Shown: positions 33,148-43,832, numbered from the stretch's first letter. The stretch: 64,000 bases of DNA from Nocardia farcinica (GCF_001182745.1 NZ_LN868938.1:2852001-2916000), one strand, 5' to 3'. Numbers and translations are program-made. Notes: generated from the letters alone by a model not told the origin.

Positions 33148-34404
33148 TCAGCCGCAGACCGCCTCCACCGCCGCGCCCAGCAGCTCCAGACCGTGCGCGA
33201 GCTCGTCCTCGGCGACGGTCAGCGGGGGGATCAGCTTGACCACCTCGTCCATCGAGCCGGAGGTCTCCACCAGCAGCCCGCGGTCGAACGCGGCCCGGCA
33301 CACCTTCGCCGCACGCGAGGCATCGGCGAAGACGAGTCCCTGCACCAGGCCCCGCCCGCGCACGCCGAGGCCGGGCACGGCCGCCGCGATCCGCTCCAGC
33401 GCCGCGCGGGTGGTCGCGGCCTTGGCGGCGGTGCCGCGTTCGAGGGCGTCGTCGGACCAGTAGTGCTCGAGCGCGACGCGCGCGGTGACGAAGGCGTGGT
33501 TGTTGCCGCGGAAGGTGCCGTTGTGCTCACCGGGCGCCCACTGGTCCAGCTCGGGCCGGAACAGCACCAGCGCCAGCGGCAGACCGTAACCGCTGATGGA
33601 CTTCGACAGGGTCACGATGTCGGGCGTGATGCCTGCGGCCTCGAAGGAGAAGAACGGACCGGTACGCCCGCAGCCCATCTGGACGTCGTCGACGATGAGC
33701 AGGATGCCGCGGGTGCGGCACAGCTCGGCCAGCGCCCGCAGCCACGCCGCCCCGGCCACGTTGACGCCGCCCTCCCCCTGCACGGTCTCCACGATCACCG
33801 CGGCGGGCCGGTCCAGCCCCGAGGAGGGGTCGTCGAGCATCCGCGCCATCCACGCCAGCCCGTCCCCGTCACCGAGGTAACCGTCGTAGGGCATCGGCGT
33901 GGCGTGCGGCAGCGGCACGCCGGCGCCCGCCCGCTTGGCGGCGTTTCCGGTCACCGACAACGCGCCGAGGCTCATACCGTGGAAGGCATTGGTGAAATTG
34001 AGCACCGCGGGCCTGCCGGTCACCTTGCGGGCCAGTTTGAGCGCGGCCTCGACGGCGTTGGCGCCGGTCGGGCCGGGGAACTGCACCTTGTAGTCGAGCC
34101 CGCGCGGGGTCAGCACCAGATCGCGCAGCGCCTCGAGCAGGCCGCGCTTGGCCACCGTCGACATGTCCAGGCCGTGGGTGACGCCGTCGCGGGCGAGGTA
34201 GTCCAGCAGCGCGCGCTTGAGCACCGGATTGTTGTGGCCGTAGTTGAGCGCGCCCGCACCGGCGAAGAAGTCCAGGTACTCCCGGCCCTGCTCGTCTCGC
34301 AGGACGCAGCCGCGGGCGGTGTCGAACACCGCGGGCCAGGATCGGCAGTACCCGCGGACGTTCGATTCGAGTTGGTCGAAAACGGTCGTCTCGGCGACAG
34401 ACAT
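33148..34404 (-). CDS. ectB: Diaminobutyrate-2-oxoglutarate aminotransferase, orphan EctB
   Basis: 418 residues, class III PLP aminotransferase. The start VFDQLESNVRGYCRSWPAVF is the EctB signature. The PLP Lys is in TLSKSISGYG near 275 and the cofactor contact Asp in LLIVDDVQMGCGRTG near 245. EctB converts aspartate semialdehyde and glutamate to diaminobutyrate for ectoine synthesis, but no ectA, ectC or ectD is beside it. It may serve an unlinked ectoine set, or supply diaminobutyrate for siderophores or other peptides. The ATG at 34404 is preceded by GGAAGGATCG. Confidence 0.93.
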   Translation of the reverse strand: MSVAETTVFDQLESNVRGYCRSWPAVFDTARGCVLRDEQGREYLDFFAGAGALNYGHNNPVLKRALLDYLARDGVTHGLDMSTVAKRGLLEALRDLVLTPRGLDYKVQFPGPTGANAVEAALKLARKVTGRPAVLNFTNAFHGMSLGALSVTGNAAKRAGAGVPLPHATPMPYDGYLGDGDGLAWMARMLDDPSSGLDRPAAVIVETVQGEGGVNVAGAAWLRALAELCRTRGILLIVDDVQMGCGRTGPFFSFEAAGITPDIVTLSKSISGYGLPLALVLFRPELDQWAPGEHNGTFRGNNHAFVTARVALEHYWSDDALERGTAAKAATTRAALERIAAAVPGLGVRGRGLVQGLVFADASRAAKVCRAAFDRGLLVETSGSMDEVVKLIPPLTVAEDELAHGLELLGAAVEAVCG

Positions 34405-34562
34405 CGACGATCCTTCCTGCCGTGCGCGCGAGCGATCCCCGCATGTGAAGCGCCTGCGTTTCTAACACCGCCGAGGGGTGGTCCGCAGCACTTTCCGGGA
34501 AAATCCGCGACCGCGGCACCGGCGGCGAACCGGTCGGTGCACGCGTGTACTCCCGGCCGGGA

Positions 34563-34883
34563 TCAGGCGGGGGCGTCGCCGTGCGCCGAGTACAGGCTCA
34601 CCTCGCCCTCCTCGCTGAGGAAGGCGTTGACCAGCATCGTCCGGTTCTCGCGCAGCGTCTCCGGGTCCGGTGCGGTGGTGGTGATGTCGATCTGCGGAAT
34701 GGCGGCCCAGTTGACCACGTACCGCTGCGGCGGGCCGTCGTCGTCGGACAAGCGCGCCAGCCGGAACACCGACACCGTCTTGCGGACGATCAGGTTACGG
34801 ACGACCTCGGCGATTCGCTCCGGGTCTTCCAGCGCGAACAGGAAGCCGAAAGTCAGCTCCGGCGAGGACACGTAGGCGGGCAC
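34563..34883 (-). CDS. Hypothetical protein, about 106 residues
   Basis: Not recognised. The chain VPAYVSSPELTFGFLFALED, then RIAEVVRNLIVRKTVSVFRL, ends in an acidic tail. It has no signal or membrane segment and few charged repeats. The frame stays open upstream, with GTG codons at 34883 and 34916; the former has TAACCT 8 nt before it and no ribosome site, consistent with a leaderless start. Coding is supported by amino acid composition and clean frame only. Confidence 0.55.
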   Translation of the reverse strand: MPAYVSSPELTFGFLFALEDPERIAEVVRNLIVRKTVSVFRLARLSDDDGPPQRYVVNWAAIPQIDITTTAPDPETLRENRTMLVNAFLSEEGEVSLYSAHGDAPA

Positions 34884-35211
34884 GAATATCGAGGTTAGTG
34901 CATGTGCGCGAGGCACGAGCGCCACCGCGCCGAACCGGTTGCCGCACCGACGCCGGACCGCACCGGGCGTTGCGTGCCGATGACACCGCGGTGCCGCTCG
35001 ATAACAATTCACCCGCACACCGACGAATTCTGCGCCGATACCGTTGCACCGCTTCGCCGATCGCGCTTTTCTGGATACGGCCCGATTGCCGGGGCCGCGC
35101 TCGCAGCCGCACCGTCGCGGATTTCTTCGTCGTCGCCTCCGGCGGCCGAGGTGCGCGAGCCGTGGCCCGCACGGGCAACCCGGACGAGCACCGACACCAG
35201 GGGGCGCGAGG
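34884..35211. other. Divergent gap, no gene seen
   Basis: 328 bp between the hypothetical gene and the DUF4254 gene. Base composition is patchy, with lower G+C around 34990-35060. I see no tRNA, strong hairpin or clear promoter apart from the TAACCT box at 34892-34897. Confidence 0.4.
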
Positions 35212-35718
35212 ATGCCGACAGACGCAGCGGACTGGCTCGAAACGCGTGCGTTGCCACCGCGTTCGGCGCTGCTACGGGCGCTGCGCGAACCACCGCTGGA
35301 ACGTACGCAGGCGCATCCGGTGCTGGCCGCGGCCCGGGCGCTGGCCGGCTGCCACGAACGCAGGCGGCGAGCCCAGGCCGCCACCGGGACCGTGGCGCCC
35401 ACCGCGGCCGTGGCCGAGATCGACCGCGACCGCGGCCTGCTCGTCGACCGGATCAACGCATGGGTGGCCGCCAACGTGGTGCACCGCCACGGCGCCTCGC
35501 TGCACACCGAGACGCTCGGCGCGGTGATCGACCGGATGGCGGCGAAATGGGTTGCGGCGCAAGCGGCATTGCGCGCGAACGACACGCGGACACAGCGCGA
35601 GCCGCTGACCGGCGGCGCGGCCCACCTGGAGTGGACGCGGCTGGCCGAACTCGCCGACGGCTACCAGGACCTCGTCACCGAGGTGGGCGAGCACCGCAGG
35701 CGGCTGCCGGTGTACTGA
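35212..35718 (+). CDS. DUF4254-like protein
   Basis: 168 residues, all-helical by sequence. The conserved segment RGLLVDRINAWVA is followed by the hallmark LHTETLGAVIDRMAAKWV near residue 100, which resembles DUF4254 proteins, where HTET-G-IDRL is conserved. GGGGGCGCGAGG precedes the ATG at 35212. The function of the family is unknown; in other bacteria such proteins sit near polysaccharide or glycosyl-transfer genes, which is not the case here. Confidence 0.65.
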   Translation: MPTDAADWLETRALPPRSALLRALREPPLERTQAHPVLAAARALAGCHERRRRAQAATGTVAPTAAVAEIDRDRGLLVDRINAWVAANVVHRHGASLHTETLGAVIDRMAAKWVAAQAALRANDTRTQREPLTGGAAHLEWTRLAELADGYQDLVTEVGEHRRRLPVY

Positions 35719-35747
35719 CCCGGGCCCGCCGCGAGGGCGAGCCCGGG
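35719..35747 (+). terminator. Weak hairpin after the DUF4254 gene
   Basis: CCCGGGC pairs with GCCCGGG around a GC-rich interior, directly after the stop and ahead of the convergent gene ending at 35767. Confidence 0.4.
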
Positions 35748-35766
35748 GTCGGCACGCGGCGCCGGC

Positions 35767-36099
35767 TCAGCGCCGGTCGTCGATGTCGGTGTCGACCACC
35801 TCGGCGTCGACGAACGACGCCGCCGGATCGGCGGGGGTCACGATCTCGGTCTCGACCGGCCGCTCGGCCGCGGCCGGCGCGGCATCCGACGGATCGGCGT
35901 CCCCCGCCGCGGCGGCGTCCCGGCGCGCGGCCGCCGCCGCCTCGTTCATCTCGATGGCGTCGGTGATCCACTCCCCGATCTCCCGGGTGACCTCCGCGAC
36001 GGTGCCGGTGATGATGGTGGCGATATTGCCGATGTGCTTGGCGCCCGAGGAGGTCAATTCCTGGATCAAATCCTTGTTGCTTTCGAATTTCCCGATCAT
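35767..36099 (-). CDS. Small hypothetical protein coupled to the desaturase fragment
   Basis: 110 residues, not recognised. The N-terminal half (MIGKFESNKDLIQELTSSG, HIGNIATIITGTVAEVTREI) looks amphipathic-helical. The C-terminal half is Ala/Pro/Asp-rich and acidic, likely disordered. Its ATG overlaps the desaturase stop by one base (TGATG), so it is translated with that gene. A role tied to the membrane desaturase/reductase complex is possible but unproven. Confidence 0.7.
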   Translation of the reverse strand: MIGKFESNKDLIQELTSSGAKHIGNIATIITGTVAEVTREIGEWITDAIEMNEAAAAARRDAAAAGDADPSDAAPAAAERPVETEIVTPADPAASFVDAEVVDTDIDDRR

Positions 36100-36815
36100 C
36101 ACACGCCCACTTCGGTCGCCGTCCGCTGACGCATCACGATAACACCGGGAGTCGGCTCGGATTTCACCAAGCGCGGCGGCAGGGCGAGCACGAAAATCTT
36201 GCGCCACACGTCCAGGACCTGCTTGCTCAGCGGGCCGGTGTGATAGGGCAGACCGTACTTCTCACACAGCGCGCGCACCTCCGGCGCGATCTCCGGATAC
36301 CGGTTGGCCGGAATGTCCGGGAACAGGTGGTGCTCGATCTGGTGGGAGAGGTTGCCGCTCATGATGTGGAAGAGCTTGCCGCCGCTGATGTTGGCCGAGC
36401 CGAGCATCTGGCGCACGTACCACTCGCCGCGGGTCTCCTCGGCGGTCTCCTCCTGGGTGAACGTCTGTACGCCCGAGGGGAAGTGCCCGCAGAAGATGAT
36501 CGAGTACGCCCAGACGTTGCGCACCAGGTTGGCGGCGGTGTTGCCGGCCAGCGTGCTCAGGAACAGCGGGCCGCTCAGCGCCGGGAAGATCACGTAGTCC
36601 TTGAGCGCCTGCCTGCCCGCCTTGCGCCACCAGCCCTTGATCAGCGGCTTGAGGTCGGACCACTTGCGCTTGCCCTTGACGATGTTGTCGGCCTCGGCGT
36701 CGTGCAGCATGACACCCCACTCGAACAGCATCATCAGCAGGAACGCGTAGAGCGGATTGCCCAGGTCCGGCGTGAGAACCAGCGGCCCGTCCTTGGTTTC
36801 GGTCAGAATCGTCAT
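36099..36815 (-). CDS. N-terminally truncated membrane fatty acid desaturase (DesA3-like)
   Basis: 238 residues. The chain from FEWGVMLHDAEAD onward matches the C-terminal half of acyl-CoA delta-9 desaturases such as DesA3 (about 430 residues): KAGRQALKDYVIFPAL, NVWAYSIIFCGHFPSG, and the third His box HQIEHHLFPDIP. The first two His boxes (HxxxH and HxxHH), which supply most di-iron ligands, are missing, as are about 170 residues. Only 70 bp separate it from the reductase gene, so they are not hidden upstream. Yet there is a sound ATG with GGGGAC before it and no internal stop, so it may be expressed. It may be inactive, a recent remnant, or need another subunit. Confidence 0.85.
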   Translation of the reverse strand: MTILTETKDGPLVLTPDLGNPLYAFLLMMLFEWGVMLHDAEADNIVKGKRKWSDLKPLIKGWWRKAGRQALKDYVIFPALSGPLFLSTLAGNTAANLVRNVWAYSIIFCGHFPSGVQTFTQEETAEETRGEWYVRQMLGSANISGGKLFHIMSGNLSHQIEHHLFPDIPANRYPEIAPEVRALCEKYGLPYHTGPLSKQVLDVWRKIFVLALPPRLVKSEPTPGVIVMRQRTATEVGV

Positions 36816-36837
36816 GTCGTCCCCTAGTCGTGTGTGT

Positions 36838-36882
36838 CGGATGTCCGGAATCGCCGGATGTCCGGTCGTCGGATATCTCCGG
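36838..36882. repeat. Three short direct repeats between reductase and desaturase fragment
   Basis: CGGATGTCCGG occurs at 36838 and 36855, and the variant CGGATATCTCCGG at 36870. Each is itself an inverted repeat (CCGG ends). They fill most of the 70-bp gap where the missing desaturase half would lie. Confidence 0.7.
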
Positions 36883-36885
36883 TCG

Positions 36886-37944
36886 TCAGATGTCGATGTC
36901 GACGTCGCCGACCGGCGCGCTGACGCACAGCTGGATCGGCTGATCCGGATCGCTGTCGGTCTCCCCGGTGCGCAGATTGCGGGTGCAGCCGGAGCGGCGA
37001 ACGGCCGTGCAGGAGAAGCAGATCCCCATCCGGCAGCCGTACTCCGGGCTCAGCCCGGCGGCCTCGGCCTGGTCGAGCAGGCTGGCGCCGGAGTTGTCCG
37101 CCCGCACCCCGCTGGCCGAGAAGTGCACCGTGCCGTGCGCCTGGTCCGGGTCCACCGGCGCGGTGGTGAGCACGAACTCCTCGCTGTGCAGCCGGTCGTC
37201 GAGCCGCTCGGCCTCGAAGACGGTGCGCACGGCCGCCATCAGCGGCGGCGGCCCGCACAGGAAGGTGTGCCCGTCGGCGAACCAGGGCGCCACCCGCTCG
37301 AGTTCGTCGTAGTCGAAGTGCTTGTCGCCACGCTCGGGATAGCGCAGCTCCAGCCGCAGGGCCGGATGCCGCCGCGCCAGCGCGTGCAGCTCGGCCCGGT
37401 GCGGCACCTCCTCCGGCGAGCGGGCGTAGTAGAGGAAGGTGATCTGCCCCGGATGTCCCTCCTCGACGAGGGTGCGCAGCATCGACAGCACCGGTGTGAT
37501 GCCGCTGCCGCCGCCGATCAGCAGGATCCGCTCGGGCCGCTCGTCGGGCAGCCGGAAGACGCCCTCGGCGGGCGAGAGGTCGACCACCATGCCGGGAGCG
37601 GCGTGGGCGTGCAGGTACTGCGAGACCAGCCCCTCCGGATGCGCCTTGATCGTCAGCCGGATGCGCCGGTCGCGCGCGCCCTCGGGATCGATCGGCGAGT
37701 AGCAGCGGGTGTGCCGCACGCCGTCGATCACCACGCCGATCTGCACGTACTGGCCGGCCGCGTGACCGCGCCACTGCCGTGGTGCGCGCAGGGTCAGGGT
37801 CACCGAGCCGGGCACCGAGCGGTCCACCTCGGTGATCTCCGCCCGCATCTGCCGCAGCGTGAGCGTGGGGCGGATGAGTTCGAGATATCGGTCCACCGGG
37901 TGCGGTGTGGTCAGGGTCTGCACCAGATTGATGAGATCCACCAT
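36886..37944 (-). CDS. NADPH oxidoreductase with 2Fe-2S domain, desaturase electron donor
   Basis: 352 residues. The FAD domain is about 35-140 (RCYSPIDPEG is the flavin motif), the NAD(P) domain about 145-265 (LLIGGGSGITPVLSMLRTL, FLCGPPPLMAAV), and the plant-type ferredoxin domain about 275-345 with CRMGICFSC and a fourth Cys in LCVS. This three-part order matches Rv3230c, which passes electrons to DesA3. Here it is complete and sits directly upstream of the truncated desaturase. The promoter region carries a DesT-like operator. Confidence 0.92.
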   Translation of the reverse strand: MVDLINLVQTLTTPHPVDRYLELIRPTLTLRQMRAEITEVDRSVPGSVTLTLRAPRQWRGHAAGQYVQIGVVIDGVRHTRCYSPIDPEGARDRRIRLTIKAHPEGLVSQYLHAHAAPGMVVDLSPAEGVFRLPDERPERILLIGGGSGITPVLSMLRTLVEEGHPGQITFLYYARSPEEVPHRAELHALARRHPALRLELRYPERGDKHFDYDELERVAPWFADGHTFLCGPPPLMAAVRTVFEAERLDDRLHSEEFVLTTAPVDPDQAHGTVHFSASGVRADNSGASLLDQAEAAGLSPEYGCRMGICFSCTAVRRSGCTRNLRTGETDSDPDQPIQLCVSAPVGDVDIDI

Positions 37945-38021
37945 GCGGGTTCTCCGTACCGTTCGTCGGTCTGCTCGGTCGCGTGCTGGTCGCGGATCCG
38001 ATCCCCCGGTACCGCAATTTC

Positions 38022-38039
38022 AGTGCACGCTTGTACACT
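38022..38039. promoter_or_regulatory. DesT/FabR-like operator
   Basis: AGTGCAC-GCTT-GTACACT is an 18-bp inverted repeat with one mismatch between its 7-bp arms. Its form and centre resemble the palindromes bound by TetR-type fatty acid regulators such as DesT and FabR. It lies between the reductase and the divergent TetR gene. Confidence 0.65.
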
Positions 38040-38117
38040 CACCAGTGTGACGGATGGCCCTGGGCCGGTGTCAACCGGCGACAACTGTGACCCGAACTAC
38101 ACCTTCTGGATCGACAC

Positions 38118-38768
38118 ATGGTGAACGGACGTATGCTCACCGAGATGACTGAGCAGGCAGCAACCCGGATCGAGCGCAAGGAGCGCACCCGCCAGGCGCT
38201 CCTGGAGGGCACCCTCGCGCTGGCCGCCGAGCGCGGTTTCGCGGCGCTGAGCCTGCGCGAGATCGCCCGCTCGGCCGGCATCGTGCCCACGGCCTTCTAC
38301 CGGCACTTCGCCTCACTGGAGGATCTGGGCGCAACCCTGGTGGACGAGGGGGTCACCGCGCTGCGGCTGGCCCTGCGGCAGGTGCGCCGCCGGCCGGATT
38401 CCGGGCTGGCCGACACGGTCCGCTTCGTCTTCGAGCAGGTCGACGCCAAGCGGGCGCTGTTCGGTTTCCTCACCCGGGAACGGCACGGTGGGTCGGCGGC
38501 GTTGCGCAAGAACATCGCGCTCGAGCTACAGCTCATCGTCCGGGAACTGGTGGCCGACCTGTCCCGGCTGCCCGCGCTCGACGACTGGAGCCCGCGCGAT
38601 CTGGAGATCGCCGCGGACCTGATCGTCAGCACCGTCGCCGACGGCGTCGCCGCCTATGTCGCGGCCCCGGACCCGCGCGAGCAGGTCGCCATCCGCGAGA
38701 CCACCGTGCAGAAGATCCGGCTGATCGCGCTCGGCATGGACAACTGGTGGCCGCCCAAGGACCGCTAG
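38118..38768 (+). CDS. TetR-family regulator of the desaturase operon
   Basis: 216 residues. The N-terminal helix-turn-helix (LSLREIARSAGIVPTAFYRH) is followed by a ligand domain with DTVRFVFEQVDAKRALFGFL and LIVSTVADGVAAYVA. It is divergent from the reductase/desaturase genes with the palindrome at 38022-38039 between. It therefore probably senses acyl-CoA type and tunes unsaturation, as DesT does; this is inference. Three in-frame ATGs (38118, 38133, 38145) make the exact start uncertain. Confidence 0.88.
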   Translation: MVNGRMLTEMTEQAATRIERKERTRQALLEGTLALAAERGFAALSLREIARSAGIVPTAFYRHFASLEDLGATLVDEGVTALRLALRQVRRRPDSGLADTVRFVFEQVDAKRALFGFLTRERHGGSAALRKNIALELQLIVRELVADLSRLPALDDWSPRDLEIAADLIVSTVADGVAAYVAAPDPREQVAIRETTVQKIRLIALGMDNWWPPKDR

Positions 38769-38781
38769 GCCCAGCCGGTCC

Positions 38782-40125
38782 TCACGCCGTGTCCTCGAGC
38801 GCCTCGACGGCGGTCGGTTCCGGCCCGCGCACGGGCAGCAACACCAGCAGCCCCGCGCCGAGCACCACGAGCAGCCCGACGATGCCCGCCCGCTCGGCGT
38901 CGAACGCCCAGACGAAGAACCCGAACAACGCGGGGGCGAGGAACGACACCGCGCGGCCGGTGGTGGTGTAGAGCCCGAACAGCTGGCCCTCGCGTCCGGG
39001 CGGTGCCAACCGCGCCAGGAACGAGCGGGCCGAGGCCTGCGCCGGGCCGACGAAGATCGTCAACAGCAGGCCGAACACCCAGAACAGCACCGGCCCGGAG
39101 ACCACCAGCAGCGCCAGTCCGCACACCAGCATGGCCGCCAGCGAGCCGACGATGACCGCCTTCGGCCCCACCCGGTCGTCGAACCGGCCCGCCGCGATCG
39201 CGCCCAGCGCCGCGACCACGTTGGCCGCGATGCCGAACAGCAGCACGTCGGCATCATCGATGCCGTACACCCGAACCGCCAGCACGGCGCCGAAGGTGAA
39301 GACGCCGGCGAGGCCGTCCCGGAACACGGCGCTGGCCAGCAGGAACCAGACGGTGCGGCGATCGACGGCCCAGAGTTCCCGCAGGTCGCGCCACAGCACG
39401 CGGTACGAGCCGAGCAGCCCGGCCCGTTCGGCGCCGGGATCGGCGGTGGTGCGCGGCAGCTCCGGCACCGCGAACATCACCGGCAGCGCGAAGGCGGCGA
39501 ACCACACCGCGGCCAGCACCGCGATCAGCCGGATGTTGAGCCCGTCGTCGGTGGGGATGCCGAGCAGTCCGCGGGTGTCACCGTCCCCGGCGATGAAACC
39601 GAAGTAGCAGATCAGCAGCAGGAAAATGCCGCCGAAATACCCCATCGCCCAGCCGAATCCGGACACCCGCCCGACGGTGGCCGGGGTGGAGACCTGGCGC
39701 AGCATCGCGTTGTAGGGCACGTTGGCCAGCTCGAAGGCCGCCGAGCCCACCGCCAGCAGCGCCAGGCCGAGCCACAGGTCGCGGTGGTCGTCGTGCACGA
39801 AGAACATCGCGGTCATCGCCGCGACGACCACCGCGGTCAGCACGCCGAGCGCGCGTTTGCGTTTGGCCGCGGCGTCGAACCACTGCCCGCTGATCGGCGC
39901 GGTCAGCGCGACCACCAGCCCGGCCAGGCCGAGCGCCCAGCCCAGCCAGGCGCTGGCCGAGACGTCGCCCGGCAGGTCGTCGCCGACGGTGTCGGTGAGG
40001 TAGACGCTGAAAACAAAGGTGAGGATCACGGCGTGGAAGGCCGAGGAGCCCCAGTCCCACAGACCCCAGGCGACCACCTGCCCGCGTCCGGCGGCCTGTC
40101 CGATCGTCTCCCGCGCGTCCGTCAT
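38782..40125 (-). CDS. MFS transporter, UMF1/Atg22-like
   Basis: 447 residues, 12 predicted membrane spans. The N-terminal VAWGLWDWGSSAFHAVILTF matches the DWaxSAF hallmark of the UMF1 (Atg22-like) group of the major facilitator superfamily. The central loop between spans 6 and 7 carries LPRTTADPGAERAGLLGSY. Substrates of bacterial members are poorly known. TAGGCT lies 6 nt before the ATG (leaderless). It is divergent from padR with a clear palindrome between, so PadR is its likely repressor. Confidence 0.9.
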   Translation of the reverse strand: MTDARETIGQAAGRGQVVAWGLWDWGSSAFHAVILTFVFSVYLTDTVGDDLPGDVSASAWLGWALGLAGLVVALTAPISGQWFDAAAKRKRALGVLTAVVVAAMTAMFFVHDDHRDLWLGLALLAVGSAAFELANVPYNAMLRQVSTPATVGRVSGFGWAMGYFGGIFLLLICYFGFIAGDGDTRGLLGIPTDDGLNIRLIAVLAAVWFAAFALPVMFAVPELPRTTADPGAERAGLLGSYRVLWRDLRELWAVDRRTVWFLLASAVFRDGLAGVFTFGAVLAVRVYGIDDADVLLFGIAANVVAALGAIAAGRFDDRVGPKAVIVGSLAAMLVCGLALLVVSGPVLFWVFGLLLTIFVGPAQASARSFLARLAPPGREGQLFGLYTTTGRAVSFLAPALFGFFVWAFDAERAGIVGLLVVLGAGLLVLLPVRGPEPTAVEALEDTA

Positions 40126-40131
40126 GCGCGC

Positions 40132-40137
40132 AGCCTA
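40132..40137 (-). promoter_or_regulatory. -10 box TAGGCT of MFS gene, leaderless
   Basis: TAGGCT on the minus strand lies 6 nt from the ATG at 40125. Confidence 0.5.
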
Positions 40138-40173
40138 ACGGCCGGAGCGGGGTGCGGCGCGATTTCCACCGCC

Positions 40174-40191
40174 TATGCACCCAGTTGCATA
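40174..40191. promoter_or_regulatory. PadR-type operator
   Basis: TATGCA-CCCAGT-TGCATA is a perfect inverted repeat with 6-bp arms and a 6-nt spacer. It is centred between the divergent MFS and padR starts, overlapping where both -35 regions would be. Confidence 0.6.
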
Positions 40192-40208
40192 TCGGTGCAC
40201 CGTGCCCT

Positions 40209-40214
40209 TACCCT
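40209..40214 (+). promoter_or_regulatory. -10 box TACCCT of padR, leaderless
   Basis: TACCCT lies 6 nt before the ATG at 40221; no ribosome-binding sequence intervenes. Confidence 0.5.
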
Positions 40215-40220
40215 GACCGC

Positions 40221-42816
<2,596 letters not shown>

Positions 42817-42851
42817 GCGCGACGGCGGCGTGGCGCGGGTCCGCCGCCCGT

Positions 42852-42857
42852 TAGGCT
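42852..42857 (+). promoter_or_regulatory. -10 box TAGGCT of cmrA, leaderless
   Basis: TAGGCT, exactly 7 nt before the GTG at 42865, gives cmrA its own promoter despite the close fadH gene. Confidence 0.55.
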
Positions 42858-42864
42858 CGGACGG

Positions 42865-43668
42865 GTGAGCTTGCCCTCCCCCACCACCGACAATCGCGCC
42901 GTCGTGACCGGCGCTTCCTCCGGCATCGGCACCGCGCTGGCCGCCGAACTGGCCGGGCGTGGCTATTCGCTGATCCTGGTCGCGCGCCGCGGCGATCTGC
43001 TCGACGAGCTCGCCCAGCGCCTGACGCTCGCGCACGGCATCACCGCCGAGGTACGCGCGGTCGACCTGGCCGATCGCGAGCAACGCGCCCCGCTGGTCGA
43101 CGAACTCGCCGGTCGCGACATCGCCATCCTGTGCAACAACGCCGGCGTGGCCACCTTCGGCCCCGTCGCCGAGCTCGACCCCGCCTACGAGCGGGCGCAA
43201 CTGGAGCTGAACGCGGTCGCCGTGCACGATCTCACCCTCGCGGTGCTGCCCGGCATGCTGGCCCGGCGCGCGGGCGGCATCCTGATCAGCGGCTCGGCCG
43301 CGGGCAACATGCCGATCCCCAACAACGCCACCTACGCCGCCAGCAAGGCCTTCGCCAACACCTTCTCCGAATCGCTGCGCGGCGAACTGAAGGACACCGG
43401 CGTGCACGTCACGCTGCTGGCGCCCGGCCCGGTGCGCACCGAGGCGCCCGATCCGGCCGAGGCATCGATCGTGGACCGCATGGTTCCCGACTTCATGTGG
43501 GTCTCCTCCGAATACACCGCCAAGGTCTCCATCGACGCCCTCGCGCGGAACAAGATGCGCATCGTGCCCGGCGTCATCAGCAAGGGCATGAGCGTGGCGG
43601 GCCAGTACAGCCCGCGCGCCCTCAGTGCCCCCATCGCCGGGGCGTTCTATCGCAAGCTCGGCCAGTGA
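42865..43668 (+). CDS. cmrA: Mycolate reductase, short-chain dehydrogenase CmrA
   Basis: 267 residues. Classical SDR: the cofactor loop TGASSGIG near 15, NNAGVATFGP near 92, catalytic Ser in ILISGSAAGN near 138, and YAASK near 155. The C-terminal part (VPDFMWVSSEYTAKVS, KMRIVPGVISKGMSVAGQYS) closely follows what I recall of Rv2509, which reduces the beta-keto intermediate of mycolic acid synthesis. The following genes (HerA-like, orn, tRNA-His) keep the Rv2510c-Rv2511 order, supporting orthology. It implies the host makes mycolates. Confidence 0.92.
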   Translation: MSLPSPTTDNRAVVTGASSGIGTALAAELAGRGYSLILVARRGDLLDELAQRLTLAHGITAEVRAVDLADREQRAPLVDELAGRDIAILCNNAGVATFGPVAELDPAYERAQLELNAVAVHDLTLAVLPGMLARRAGGILISGSAAGNMPIPNNATYAASKAFANTFSESLRGELKDTGVHVTLLAPGPVRTEAPDPAEASIVDRMVPDFMWVSSEYTAKVSIDALARNKMRIVPGVISKGMSVAGQYSPRALSAPIAGAFYRKLGQ

Positions 43669-43802
43669 TAGCCGCCCGGCGTGGTTGTGGTCCAGCCTAC
43701 ACGGCCCGGATCCGCTGCCGCGCCGGGGTTCCTGGACACTTGACCCGGAACATCAAGCGGTAGAGCAGTTTTCCCGGTCAGAGGCCGATTTTCCGGCTCG
43801 AT

Positions 43803-43832
43803 TTGGTGATAGCGAGCAGCTGTGGTTATGTT
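43803..43832 (+). promoter_or_regulatory. Candidate promoter of the 19-aa peptide gene
   Basis: TTGGTG at 43803-43808 and TATGTT at 43827-43832 are 18 nt apart. Transcription from about 43838 would give a 5' leader of about 40 nt before the ATG. Confidence 0.5.
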
